A DNA stretch of 64,000 nt from Ceratothoa steindachneri (lineage: Eukaryota > Arthropoda > Malacostraca > Isopoda > Cymothoidae): the NCBI GenBank assembly GCA_963969495.1, contig OZ018324.1:139682355-139746354 (forward strand). The letters run 5' to 3'. The translations under genes and the position numbers were made by a program. This document shows positions 44,836 through 54,493 of the stretch, in pieces. The stretch's first letter is position 1. Each line of letters opens with the position of its first letter. Below the pieces are notes generated by a model. That model searched no databases and was not told where the DNA came from. It saw nothing but the letters and a program-made list of their open reading frames with translations.

Positions 44836-47800
44836 GCCTGGAGGGCATATTCCTTCAATGGAATTGCGGTGGACTCCGGGCCAACTGGGAGGAGCTGCGG
44901 AGGCTCGCCTCGTCCCGTTCCCCGTTAGCTATTTTTTTGCAGGAGACCATGCTAGGCGCGTGCCCCCTGCCTGCCATCCCGGGGTATAAGGGTCTTGCGA
45001 CCCCACCCCTGCGGGATGGCCGGGCTGGGAAATGCGCGGTTTACACCCGGCATGATGTCTCCGTTCTTCCTTTCTCTTTAGATACCTCTTTTCAGGCAGT
45101 GGCTGTGCAGCTGCACCTGGATAGGAGGTATACTATCATTTCTGCGTACATTCCACCGTCAGCTGACTTCGACGCGTGGGACTTCCGCCGCGTCGTGGCA
45201 CGGTTGCCGAGGCCCTATCTCTTGCTTGGAGATCTGAACGGCAGGCATCCTCTCTGGGGAGATTACTCCATAAATCCCAGGGGACAAGTCCTTGCCGATC
45301 TGATCGAAGAGCTTGAGATGGGTGTCCTAAACGTGGATGAATTTACGCATCACTGTCCGAGAACCGCTTCATTTTCTTGCCTTGACCTATCTTTGTGCTC
45401 TTCGGATGCACAGCCTGATTTTGATTGGGGGGTGGTCGATGACCTCCATGGTAGTCATCACTTTCCCATTCAAATATCATTTTCAGGGCAACTGCCGCCT
45501 GAGAGACCACCTCGGTGGTGCTTAGCGCGGGCGCAGTGGCCTGCATTTCAGGAAATGACTGAATTCTCTATCTCAGTCGAGGAGTTTAGGTCGGTAGATG
45601 AGGCCGTTGAGTTCTTCTCCGGCAACCTCATCGCCGTGGGCCTGACTACTATTCCTAGGACGTCTGGCCGTTTTGCACGCCGACCACTCCCATGGTGGTC
45701 GGCCGAGTGTGAGACGGCCCTCAAACAGAAGCGTTATGCCTACATGCGCTATAAGCGCCGCCCGAACGATTTCACTGTCGCTGAATTTCGTCGGGCTAGG
45801 GCTAGGTTCCGGTATATTTCGAAGCACGCCCGCCGCTCTTCTTGGCGGGCATACGTGTCTTCACTTAACGGGAAGACCCCTTTAGTTGAGGTGTGGAAGC
45901 GAGTCAAAAGGATTCGGGGCAAGTTCTCGCAGGACCCCCCTCCCGTTCTCCAGCAGAATGGGACCGCAATCTCGGACCCCGCGTCCGTGGCGGAATCCTT
46001 AGCGACCGCTTTTTTCGCATTCTCTAGCCGTGATGCTGCTCCGCCAGCATTCAATGCACGTCGTGATGTCGCGGAAGGCCGCCGGCTGGACTTTACCTCC
46101 AGAGGCGGAGAACCCTTCAACGACAAGTTTACTGTGAGTGAGTTGCGTTCCGCTCTCGCTTCGTGCGCGGACACCGCCCATGGTCCGGACGATTTCCCGT
46201 ACGCCATGCTTCGACACCTGGGTGAGCGAGGCATGGCCTTTCTGTTAGATTTGTTCAACAGGATCTGGGTGGAAGGTCTTCTCCCAGACTCCTGGCGAAT
46301 CGCTACTGTGCTCGCCTTTCGCAAGCCGGGGAGAGATCACTCTACTCCGACCGGTTTCCGCCCAATCTCTCTAACCTCTTGCGTGTGCAAGTTGATGGAG
46401 AAATTGGTAAATGTTAGATTAGCCTATTTCCTGGACAGCGGAGGCCATCTGTCTTCTGCGCAGTGCGGCTTCCGTAAGTTCCACTCCACGTCGGATGCTC
46501 TGCTCCGACTGGAAAACGCCATCTGCGACGCTTTCCTTCGTAGACAGCACTACGCCACGGTGTTTTTCGATCTGGAGAAGGCCTATGATACCGCATGGCG
46601 ATACGGTATCATGGAGACTCTCCACACGATAGGGGCGAGGGGACGCCTCCCAATGTTTATATCTGAATTTTTGCGAGATCGTCAATTCCGCGTACGGGTG
46701 GGGGGAGCCCTCTCCGGCCCAAAGGAGCAGGAAGAGGGTGTCCCGCAGAGAAGTGTCCTCAGTGTCGCACTCTTTGCCCTGAGCATCAACGGCATCACCT
46801 CCGTGCTGCCGGAAGATGTTCTCGCTACGCTCCACGTGGACGACCTTTCGATCTCTTTTAGCGCGGCCCAGATGCCAACTCTGGAGCGTCGACTCCAACA
46901 GGCATTGAACCGCGTCTCTCGCTATGCCGAAGCGCACAGGTTTCGGTTTTCTTTGGCCAAGACTAAGGTGGTGCACTTCTTCCGCCATCCACGGCTTCAC
47001 CCCGACCCAGATTTGTTTCTTAATGGGGTGCGCCTGGATGTGGTTGAGTCGCACCGTTTCCTTGGTCTTGTATTCGACCGACGCCTCACCTGGGAGGCTC
47101 ATATTCGCAGCCTTAGGGTCTCTTGTACCCGCGCCATGGACATTCTCCGTTCCGTGACGTTAAGCGCTTGGGGCGCTGATAGGGCTACCGCCTTACTTTT
47201 TTATCGATCCTTTGTTCGCTCGAAGCTCGACTACGGATGCGAGTTTTATGCATCCGCAGCCGAGCGTTTATTGCGGAAGGTGGATTCGATCCACCACACC
47301 GACCTTCGCCTTGCGACCGGTGCCTTCCGCACTTCCCCCATTGAGAGCCTGTTGGGAGATGCTGGGGAGATGCCACTCGCTCTGCGCCGCGTGCAGTGCA
47401 TCACTTGCCTGTACGCGCGAGCCCGGCGCCTCCCTCAGTCGCCAACAGCTCTCACTGCATCCGCAGCTGATCTCGATGGTGCCTATGCCGCCGAGAGACG
47501 CCAGTCATACCCTAAGCCCTTTGGGTTTAGGGCCAGGAAACTCCTTCGAGAGGTAGATATAGCTCTCAAGCCGGTGGCGCCTCTGGTTCTGCCAAGGACG
47601 CCACCCTGGAGGGTACCACATTTGGCTATCTGTCGCCACGCCTCTGCTCCCAAAGCTTGTACTGCGCCGGGAGTATTGCGTTCGACCTTTTTCGAGCACA
47701 CATCGCGTCACGCTGGTACCGTGCCAGTGTATACGGATGGCTCCAAGTCCCAAAAGGGGGTCGGCTTCCACGCCGTTTCCCCTCTGTTTGAAGTCAGCGG

Positions 47801-48314
47801 GGCTCTACCAGGCGCTGCGTCTGTCTTCACGGCCGAGCTGGTGGCAATACCCCACTTGGTACGGGAGATTACGCGACCTGCCCGGTTCGGAGAACGGATT
47901 GTGATCTATAGCGACTCACAAAGCGCCCTGAGTGCTCTCGGGTCATTGGAACTTCCGCATCCCCTGGTTCGCGAAATCCGTGACGCCACGGTTTTCGCGA
48001 GCCGGGCAGATGTCGAGATTATCTTCTGCTGGGTTCCTGGACATGTAGGAATTGCGGGGAATGAGCGCGCCGATGAGGGCGCCAAAGAGTCCGCGAGGAC
48101 TCTGCGCCCGGACCAGCGTTTCGCTCTCCCTCACACCGACTACATGGCAGGAATACGGGCAGCTCTTCGGACTGCTTGGCAAAGAAGATGGGAGACGGTC
48201 GAAGGGAACTTATGCGTGCCATTGCGCCGCGACTGTTCCCATGGACCTATCCCCCAATGCCGCGGCGGCTTCAGGTTGCTTTCTGTCGTCTCCGAATCAG
48301 GCACACTCGTGTGA
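44733..48314 (+). CDS. Family 1 ORF2: AP-endonuclease, reverse transcriptase, RNase H
   Basis: 1193 codons open. Endonuclease residues about 38-250: QWNC 42-45, QET 70-72, GDLNGRHPLWG 166-176, CLDLS 215-220, and HGSHHFPI 239-246, where the usual S-D-H has become S-H-H. RT about 520-790: GFRPISLTS 541-549, QCGFRK 577-582, FFDLEKAYDTAW 611-622, GVPQRSVLS 669-677 (usual GVPQGS), HVDD 701-704 (usual Y/F-x-D-D). RNase H about 998-1120 has D1002, E1035, D1061 and D1114, all four catalytic acids. A 4-base loss near 48211 then moves the last 120 residues to another frame. It nicks DNA and copies RNA by target-primed reverse transcription. Confidence 0.92.
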   Translation: MPGQQRPGFCPREAFGHSRECLQFEEGPRVSSELGLEGIFLQWNCGGLRANWEELRRLASSRSPLAIFLQETMLGACPLPAIPGYKGLATPPLRDGRAGKCAVYTRHDVSVLPFSLDTSFQAVAVQLHLDRRYTIISAYIPPSADFDAWDFRRVVARLPRPYLLLGDLNGRHPLWGDYSINPRGQVLADLIEELEMGVLNVDEFTHHCPRTASFSCLDLSLCSSDAQPDFDWGVVDDLHGSHHFPIQISFSGQLPPERPPRWCLARAQWPAFQEMTEFSISVEEFRSVDEAVEFFSGNLIAVGLTTIPRTSGRFARRPLPWWSAECETALKQKRYAYMRYKRRPNDFTVAEFRRARARFRYISKHARRSSWRAYVSSLNGKTPLVEVWKRVKRIRGKFSQDPPPVLQQNGTAISDPASVAESLATAFFAFSSRDAAPPAFNARRDVAEGRRLDFTSRGGEPFNDKFTVSELRSALASCADTAHGPDDFPYAMLRHLGERGMAFLLDLFNRIWVEGLLPDSWRIATVLAFRKPGRDHSTPTGFRPISLTSCVCKLMEKLVNVRLAYFLDSGGHLSSAQCGFRKFHSTSDALLRLENAICDAFLRRQHYATVFFDLEKAYDTAWRYGIMETLHTIGARGRLPMFISEFLRDRQFRVRVGGALSGPKEQEEGVPQRSVLSVALFALSINGITSVLPEDVLATLHVDDLSISFSAAQMPTLERRLQQALNRVSRYAEAHRFRFSLAKTKVVHFFRHPRLHPDPDLFLNGVRLDVVESHRFLGLVFDRRLTWEAHIRSLRVSCTRAMDILRSVTLSAWGADRATALLFYRSFVRSKLDYGCEFYASAAERLLRKVDSIHHTDLRLATGAFRTSPIESLLGDAGEMPLALRRVQCITCLYARARRLPQSPTALTASAADLDGAYAAERRQSYPKPFGFRARKLLREVDIALKPVAPLVLPRTPPWRVPHLAICRHASAPKACTAPGVLRSTFFEHTSRHAGTVPVYTDGSKSQKGVGFHAVSPLFEVSGALPGAASVFTAELVAIPHLVREITRPARFGERIVIYSDSQSALSALGSLELPHPLVREIRDATVFASRADVEIIFCWVPGHVGIAGNERADEGAKESARTLRPDQRFALPHTDYMAGIRAALRTAWQRRWETVEGNLCVPLRRDCSHGPIPQCRGGFRLLSVVSESGTLV

Positions 48315-48559
48315 CGCATCGCTATCTGGTGGAGCGCTCGCCTGCGCCCTATTGCAACGACTGCGTCGTCCCCCAGACTGTTCGGCACATTCTTGTCGAA
48401 TGTCCCAGTCTGGGTGATCTTCGCGCACGACACCTGTCCCGGTACCGGGATGGGCGGGGTCGCTACCGCCTGTCCCTTGTACTCGGGACGAGTGCGTGCA
48501 CTTTGACTGGTGGACTTGCTGACTTTTGTGGGGAGGCCGGCCTTCTCCCTATTATTTAA
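48205..48559 (+). pseudogene. Displaced C-terminus of family 1 ORF2 with CCHC motif
   Basis: Continuation of ORF2 after the frameshift (other copies read ggaacttaaagttgcgtgcc; here ggaacttatgcgtgcc). It encodes a basic segment (AIAPRLFPWTYPPMPRRLQV), RLRIRHTRVTHRYLVERSPA and the zinc motif CNDCVVPQTVRHILVEC (CX2CX7HX4C), then the C-terminal tail to TAA at 48559. This region is normally fused to RNase H and is thought to bind nucleic acid. Confidence 0.85.
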
Positions 48560-48756
48560 GCAAGGTTTGTGTTTTGTTTTGTTTTGTTTTTTTGTTTGTT
48601 TTTTTGTTTGTTTTTTTCCTTTAGTTGCACGCTCCTGCGCCGGGGGGACCTCTCCCCGACGCACCAGCTTGCTTCCTTTCCCCATTTTGGGGTGTTTTGT
48701 TTTGTTTTTTTCTTTAATTTTATTTTAAAGTAGCCTAGAACTAGGCCAGTTTGAAT

Positions 48757-48788
48757 ACGGCGACTAATGCCCAAGTAGGCAGTGGCCA
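48757..48788 (+). promoter_or_regulatory. Conserved 3' stem-loop of family 1
   Basis: GGCGACT (48759-48765) pairs with AGTGGCC (48781-48787, one mismatch) around an inner tgccc...aagtaggca segment. A small hairpin (CCTAGaaCTAGG, 48733-48744) precedes it. The same pair of hairpins precedes the A tail in most copies. By analogy with other non-LTR elements it may be the site the RT recognises on its RNA. Confidence 0.6.
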
Positions 48789-49779
48789 GATGAGCTCTTA
48801 AAAAAAAAAAAAAAAAAAAAAAAAATTGTCGCCGAGCGGATACTGCATTGGGTGATGACAGTTTGCGTTTTGTGATAATCATAGGGTCAACATGGCCAAT
48901 GACGAGTCTTTACCATCAAATTCCTCTCCCTCTACAATTATTAGAGCCACCTTCGAGCAGCTCCACAGCGGAAAAGGAGGTCCCCAATGTGCCTTCGCAA
49001 GGGACCCTCCAAACCTCTTCTACGGAGGGTAAGCTTGCTTTTCTCGTATTCTAAAGAGTGTAGTAGACTCCCTCTCATCCCTTTGTCACTTTTTTAAGCA
49101 GCAGTCGCGATTTTGATTTTTAAGGGGACCGGCAAGAAAGCAGGCAAGGGGCAATAGGGCCAACCGCCTTAAGGGAGCAATTGATGAGAGAGCCGTAGCC
49201 TTGTGCGCCTAATGTCCTGCTTGACTGCACAGGTGGTCAGTCCATATCCCTCCCTGACGGTTGACGGTTCGCCAGCATTAGGTGAAAGGAACCTCTAATG
49301 GTATCTGCCATGTTCGTCATGGCCACATGGAGGCTCCCTCCCCTTTAGATGTCCATGGTCATTAAGGTGACCCCACCCCAGACGGTATGATTTTCAATGG
49401 GGTAAAACTCAAGCACGGTGCTAAACACAGAACCTGTGTACACCCCCTATGCAAGCTCCTCCTAAGACGCTTCGGTTCCCCGAGGAGTCTCAAGGAGAAA
49501 AGGGATATCCTTCCCCGTCTGGTACCCCTGTGACAGCCATATTATTCATTTCAGAAAAGGTTCCTGCTGAGGCCAGCCGATCTAACCTAGGGGATCCTTC
49601 CGGCGAAGAGAAAAAGATTTATTCCCCACCCTCCTCTCCTAAGAAGAAAAACATAGAAAAAAAAGACAAATGATTAGGGGCTCTTCTCTTCCGTGGGAGT
49701 CACGGAGACGGACGGGGTCGCTGCTGTTTCGGTAGGCGACCAAGCAAAGATCGCTTGTCCTTCCCCAGTGCCACCCCCC

Positions 49780-49862
49780 CAGTGCACCGCAGTGCTCCCC
49801 CCAGTGCCCCGCAGTGCTCCCCCCCCAGTGCCCCGCAGTGCTCCCCCCCAGCCCCCAGTGCG
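49780..49862 (+). repeat. 23-25-bp GC-rich tandem repeat in gag
   Basis: Three imperfect units of cagtgccccgcagtgctcccccc in the region between the Lys-rich stretch and the LIQRLPG block of gag. Absent from the other copies. Confidence 0.85.
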
Positions 49863-50920
49863 TTCCTAGACGTATAGCAAAATTGCGCAGAGCGGAGCCT
49901 CGATTAGGTCGGAGCCCCTTATTGAGTCTACCACTCGTTTTCGAGCGCACTGCTTTCAAAAGCTTCCTCGTTATTCGCTCTACTGATGGCAGTATGTTGG
50001 CTTGAGTAAAAAAGAAAATTCATAGGAGAGCTTTAGCTCGCATGATTGGTCGAGAGCCGAAGAAGATGACCCGTATCACAGACGTAGCCTACTGGCCAAT
50101 GCGTCGAATCCCTCAAAGGCGGCCATGATTAGTGCCATTCGGCCACTTGATGGCACGCCAGTGAGTGTATCGCCACACTCTATCTTGAATTTCCTGAAAG
50201 GAGTAACTTGTGGTAGAAAACTCGTGGACTATCCATTGATGACATCACCGTAGAGCTGACCGACCATGGAGAAAACGGAAGAACCTAGAGACCCACACCT
50301 AAACTTAGTTACGATTGACTGAGACAAGCTCAAAGAGTCGGCTCGTGCCGTTTGGCATCTCTACTGCATGAAGGAATTAGTCCTATTTACATGGTGCTGC
50401 TACTGTCACCGCTTCGGCCATACCAATCGCTCCTGTAGATGCGCAAATTTATGTTACAAGAAGTATGTATGAATTTTTAAAAGGCCGCACGGGATAAGTC
50501 CAAATCGTGTGTGGCAAGGGTGTCAATGTGGAGAACCGCAACCCGCCTTTCGAAGCATTGTGGTGCGTATTTCCTAGATAAGGAAATCTTGGCTGCTCAG
50601 GCTTAGGATTTTCTTTAATTTCGCATGGCTAATAAGGTCTTGGTCATGGCGCGCCTGGTTCTGCTTTAAGCGTCTTATGCTTCAATGTTAAGAAAGATGC
50701 CCTCTAATCCTGGCGGCTTCAGGCCTACGAGCACTATCATTTCCGCGCCGCTTTCAGAACCTTTCTGTGGGTTTTACCAGCCCCAGGTGCTGCCCTGGTA
50801 GAACTGGAGGCATAAAAAGTTCACACCCATCCCCGGCTAATAATAGGGTTCCTTCTCCTTACCCCAGCGTGACCGTTTCCTGCAAGGCCAGAAGATGTTC
50901 TCCCTACGCTCTACGTGGAC

Positions 50921-50969
50921 GATCTTTAGATATCTTTAGATATCTTTAGATATCTTTAGATATCTTTTA
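50921..50969 (+). repeat. 10-bp tandem repeat at the RT active site
   Basis: About five units of tatctttaga immediately after ctacgtggacgatc (Y-V-D-D). In other copies this place reads gacctttcgatctcttttagcg once. Confidence 0.9.
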
Positions 50970-52540
50970 GCGTGCCTCAGATGACAACACTTGTGTTGAC
51001 TCTGCTGCCCGCGCTATGGATATTCTTCACTCCGTGACGTTACGCGCCTGGAACGCTTTTAGGCGTACTCTTAGATTTTATCGAGCATGCGTTCTTCCGA
51101 AGCTCGACTACGGGTGATTTATTTGTTACCGCAGCAGACACTGTATTACTGAATGTAACCTCAATCCAGCACACCGGCCTTCACCTGGCAACCGCTGCCT
51201 TCCTCACGTCAGCCATTGAAAGTAGGCTAACCTTCGATGCTAGAAAGATGCCAATCTCTCAGACCCGTATACAGTTCAATATTCGTCTGATAGCTCGAGG
51301 CAGATACCTCCCTCAGTCACCAACAGCTCTCACTGCATCCGCAACTGATTTCGATTGTGCCTTTGCACAATAGCTCTCGGGACGGTGCCCACCCCCTCCT
51401 GGTTCTGCCCAGGAGGTAACGCTGGAGGTTACCACGTTTGCCTATTTATCGCCACCCCTCTGCAGCACCAGGAATATTGCGCTCTGCATATTTGGAGCAC
51501 ATTTCGCCTCGCTTTCAAACCGTGCTAGTGTATGAAGATTGCTCCAAGTTCTAAGAGGGGGTTCGTTTCCAAGCAGTCAGTTTTCCTGTTTGAAGTTAGT
51601 GGGGCTCTGCCAGGCGATGCCTTTGTCTTCACAGCCGAGCTGCTTGCAATACTACGAGAGAGAATGCAACGTACACGGTTCCGAGACCAGATTGTGATTT
51701 ATAGCCCTTAGAAAGCGCCCAGTATGCTCTAGGTTCATTGGAATCTCTACATCCTCTTGTTCGCGATTTCAGTGACGCTACGGTTTTGGCAAGCAGGATG
51801 TATGTAGAAGTTATCTTTTGCTGGTCTCCTGGACATGTTAGAATTCCGGGGAATGAGCGCGCCGAAGATGGCGCCAAAGAGTCTGCGAGAACGAACTGGG
51901 TGACCAGACTAGCGTTTTCCTCTTGGTCACACTGATTACATGGCAGGAATACGGACAGCTCTCAGGGCTCCCATTGTGAAAGACTGTTTCCATTGACCTA
52001 GTCCCCAATGCCATGACGGCTTCAGGTTGCTTTCTTTAGTTTCTGATTGGATACACTCGCAAGACAGAGCGCCATTTTATGTAGCGCTTGCTAGCGCCTT
52101 ATTGCGAGAACTGCGTGCTTCGTCCCTCACTGTTCGACACATTCTTGTTGAATGGCCCAGTCTGGGTGATCTTCGCGCACCTTAACTGCCCGGTTCCAGG
52201 CGAGCCGGGTTGCTACCGCTTGACCCCTGTAACGGGACGAGTTTTGTGCACAGAGAATTGTGAAGAATGAAACTTCTTGGAGGAGGCTATCCTCCACTTT
52301 ATTTGACTATTTAAGGTCGCATGTTCCTGGGCCGGTGGGAGAATGGGCTAGCTCTGACGCCGGATCGCGGTTCCTTTTTGCCTTTTGCTTTAAAAAATAT
52401 TGTTAGCGTTTTTATAGTTATTTGTTTTTAAAATTTGTTCTACTATTCGTTTCTTACTATAGCGTAGTAGTAGGCTGTTAGAGTACGGTGACTAATGCCC
52501 AAGTAGCAGTCGCCAGATGGGTTTCTTATATATAAAAATG

Positions 52541-52776
52541 CCTAGTTACTTTGACTCCTTTCACATATTTGAATATCTATAAATATTATTTTCAGTTATG
52601 CTATTTTTTTTTTAATCATCCTTGCCTAGATACATTCACTAGAAACTGATTCTTGTAGCCATTTATTAATTGCTAGGAATTTGTGAGCACTAAAAATGAG
52701 GGAGTCAAGAGTACAAGCTCTATAAAAAAAAAAATTTCCATCTGCCTATTTATTAATAATTTTTATTTTCACAAAG
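52541..52776. other. Intron before exon 7
   Basis: AT-rich sequence ending in tttttattttcacaaag. No other feature recognised. Confidence 0.45.
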
Positions 52777-52971
52777 AAAATCTTATGGTAACCGATGAGG
52801 AAGACCAACACTTTCAACCGATGCCTGAAGAGCCAGAAGCAAAAATGATAGCGCTTGATAGTCTTCTTGGTGTTTTGTTGGATCACCTCTCGTCGACAGC
52901 CGCTCATCAACCGCCGAAATCTTTCGAAACCCCTTGCGGGCACAATATGGGCAACCACAGACTGGTTGACA
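52777..52971 (+). CDS. Host gene exon 7 (phase 1-1)
   Basis: Acceptor attttcacaaag, donor ttgaca/gtaagg, 195 bases, phase 1 on both sides. It encodes NLMVTDEEDQHFQPMPEEPE (acidic), a leucine-rich segment (MIALDSLLGVLLDHLSS), and FETPCGHNMGNHRLVD at the splice site. The C-x-H near the end (CGH) matches the position of CEH, CHH and CFH in exons 3, 5 and 10. The same frame remains open past the donor to a stop at 53217-53219, so an alternative terminal exon (52777-53219) ending WVNKELVAMQLWDGSRALLV is possible. Confidence 0.7.
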
Positions 52972-53259
52972 GTAAGGAAATCGTTTCATTTAGATTATCA
53001 TGCATGAAGTTTCCAAAAGGGTACATTTTGTACTGGCATAAAGGAGAAGATTCAAAATTAGAAAATATGAAATTTCAAGTGCCTGGGTTATGCAAGCTCA
53101 TCAAAAATGCGAATAGAAATTTTAGGAAGAGTAAATTGTCTTGTATAATTAGTAGTTGGGTTAACAAAGAATTGGTAGCCATGCAATTATGGGATGGATC
53201 AAGGGCTCTTTTGGTGTGAACAAATATATACGCAGTCTTCTTAAATGCTTGTTACCCAT

Positions 53260-53545
53260 TATTGCTTAAACTATTGGAAATATACGGAGGGACTAGTTGC
53301 TGGAATGGTACATTATATGTTGAAGATTGCTTGTGTGACGCTAGAGGCAGTCCTACCCTCGTTGCCAAAGCTCGCCACTCTTTCGCTCATCTTGTTTTTA
53401 GTTTTTGTGTATTTATTTTAGCTCCTGAGCATTTATTCCTTTTTATCTTTATTGGTTTAATCTAGGCTAGTAATAGATTTGCCGTATTTTAAGGATACCT
53501 TTGCCCGAGTATTCAGTTGGGTATTCTCTAGGGCGCTATTGTTTC
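53260..53545 (+). mobile_element. Possible family 1 3' fragment
   Basis: Weak resemblance to the family 3' end: a coding-like GC-richer stretch (53330-53390), then gctcctgagc, a T-rich UTR, and ctaggctagtaatag with a decayed stem-loop (aaggatacctttgcccgagtattcagttgggtattc). Tentative. Confidence 0.35.
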
Positions 53546-53730
53546 CTAAAATATATAATACAGAGCATTGGACCTAATTTGCTCTTTTAAGCACATTTTG
53601 ATGGACAAAAATATTAATCTTAGTTATACTTAACTAAAATGAAACACTCGGTTGATTCAATAAAATATTGGCTTTTTCCGTACGAGTATATTTGGAACTT
53701 AGAGTAAAATAATTTTCTCTGGTATTTAAG

Positions 53731-53796
53731 AGATGGTGAAAAAAGCTCAAGAGTATTTGAGGAAGTTCCGCTCAAGCGTTGCAGCCAGCGATACTG
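53731..53796 (+). CDS. Host gene exon 8, 66-base micro-exon (phase 1-1)
   Basis: Acceptor ttttctctggtatttaag, donor tactg/gtaagg. It encodes MVKKAQEYLRKFRSSVAASD plus split codons at both ends: a short basic, helix-like segment. It is separated from exon 9 by an intron of only 111 bases. The small size makes it less certain, but phase, donor quality and the cluster of short introns support it. Confidence 0.6.
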
Positions 53797-53907
53797 GTAA
53801 GGAACTGAAATATTTCTTAGCCCATAGTTCTACTTATCAAATCCTTATTCCAAGAAACTGAATTTCTTGCACTTTTCTTTATCATGAATTTAAACTATTC
53901 ACTGAAG

Positions 53908-54105
53908 ACCGTGCTTTAGTGGAGAGTAGCATGAAATGCATGATTGAGCAAACAATTTTACAATTACCTGCGTTTAGACCCTATAAACTAAGAGAATCTA
54001 CCAATGATGCAGATAATTTCATGTCCCCTATCTTCACTTTCTTTTCCGCTTATATTTATAAAAGGTCAATCGTTAAACTTGGTTATATATTTGTAGGAGA
54101 GAAGG
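53908..54105 (+). CDS. Host gene exon 9 (phase 1-1)
   Basis: Exon of 198 bases, acceptor aactattcactgaag (modest pyrimidine content), donor gaagg/gtaatc. Open frame DRALVESSMKCMIEQTILQL, then PAFRPYKLRESTNDADNF and a hydrophobic part (MSPIFTFFSAYIYKRS, KLGYIFVGEK). It fits phase and length rules. The hydrophobic stretch is unlike other exons and the splice sites are average. The following intron is 85 bases. Confidence 0.5.
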
Positions 54106-54190
54106 GTAATCACTTTAGTTAACTTGATAATTTAAAATAAAATACCACCTTGTAAACAATTTAGTAAAACGAAAAAAATGTCTGTTCCAG

Positions 54191-54493
54191 TTCCCCCACC
54201 GGACGAGGAGTTGATTCCTGACCAGTCGCTCTATTGTGGACATATAATTGCCGGGGGATCTTGTGATAACCCTAAAAGGACTCCAGAAGAGACAGACGAC
54301 GAAGTATGTCTAGTTCCTGTAGTTGATTTGACGCAGGCTCCACAGCAAACAGAGAAAACTACTGTTGTGGACAAACTAGAAAGACTTTCTTTAAGTCAAA
54401 TCATTTTTGAATTGATGCTCTTCTTCTCTGAGCCAACAAGAGAATTAGTAATGCCTACATGCTTCCATAGAAGTGGCTACACAATACTTCAAA
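54191..54493 (+). CDS. Host gene exon 10, module with Cys/His motifs (phase 1-1)
   Basis: Acceptor tgtctgttccag, donor tcaaa/gtaagt, 303 bases. It encodes VPPPDEELIPDQSLYCGHII, with the cluster CGHIIAGGSCDNPKR, an acidic stretch (TPEETDDEVC), LVPVVDLTQAPQQTEKTT, a Leu-rich helix-like segment (VDKLERLSLSQIIFELML) and PTCFHRSGYTILQ at the splice site. It resembles exon 5 along its whole length (C-x-H...C-x-N-P-x-R, then VDL, then E-L, then C-x-H). An ATG lies 13 bases upstream of the acceptor in the same frame (54178), so an alternative start here cannot be excluded. Confidence 0.72.

Larger units (their letters stand above)
41890..48825 (+). mobile_element. Family 1 non-LTR retrotransposon, best preserved copy
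   Basis: Reference copy for the family. Leader 41890-42396, gag 42397-44835, ORF2 44733-48559 (overlapping gag by about 100 bases), 3' UTR with gcctagaactaggc-type hairpin and terminal stem-loop (48757-48788), then 26 A residues (48800-48825). The long uninterrupted A tail and the 1193-residue open ORF2 make it the youngest copy here. It still carries two frameshifts and a stop in gag, a 4-base loss near the end of ORF2 and altered catalytic residues, so I expect it to be inactive. Confidence 0.92.
48848..52540 (+). mobile_element. Family 1 degenerate copy with internal deletion
   Basis: Begins 22 bases after the poly-A of the previous copy, inside the leader (ggtgatgacagtttgcg, then the gag start gggtcaacatggccaatg). 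Gag is fully traceable including the zinc knuckles (about 50398-50560). At 50888 it jumps from the gag tail (cgtttcctgcaaggc) to the RT active-site region (cagaagatgttctccctacgctctacgtggacgat). It then continues through RT thumb, RNase H (51480-51880) and CCHC to a 3' end with stem-loop (GGTGACT 52487-52493, AGTCGCC 52508-52514). Confidence 0.8.
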
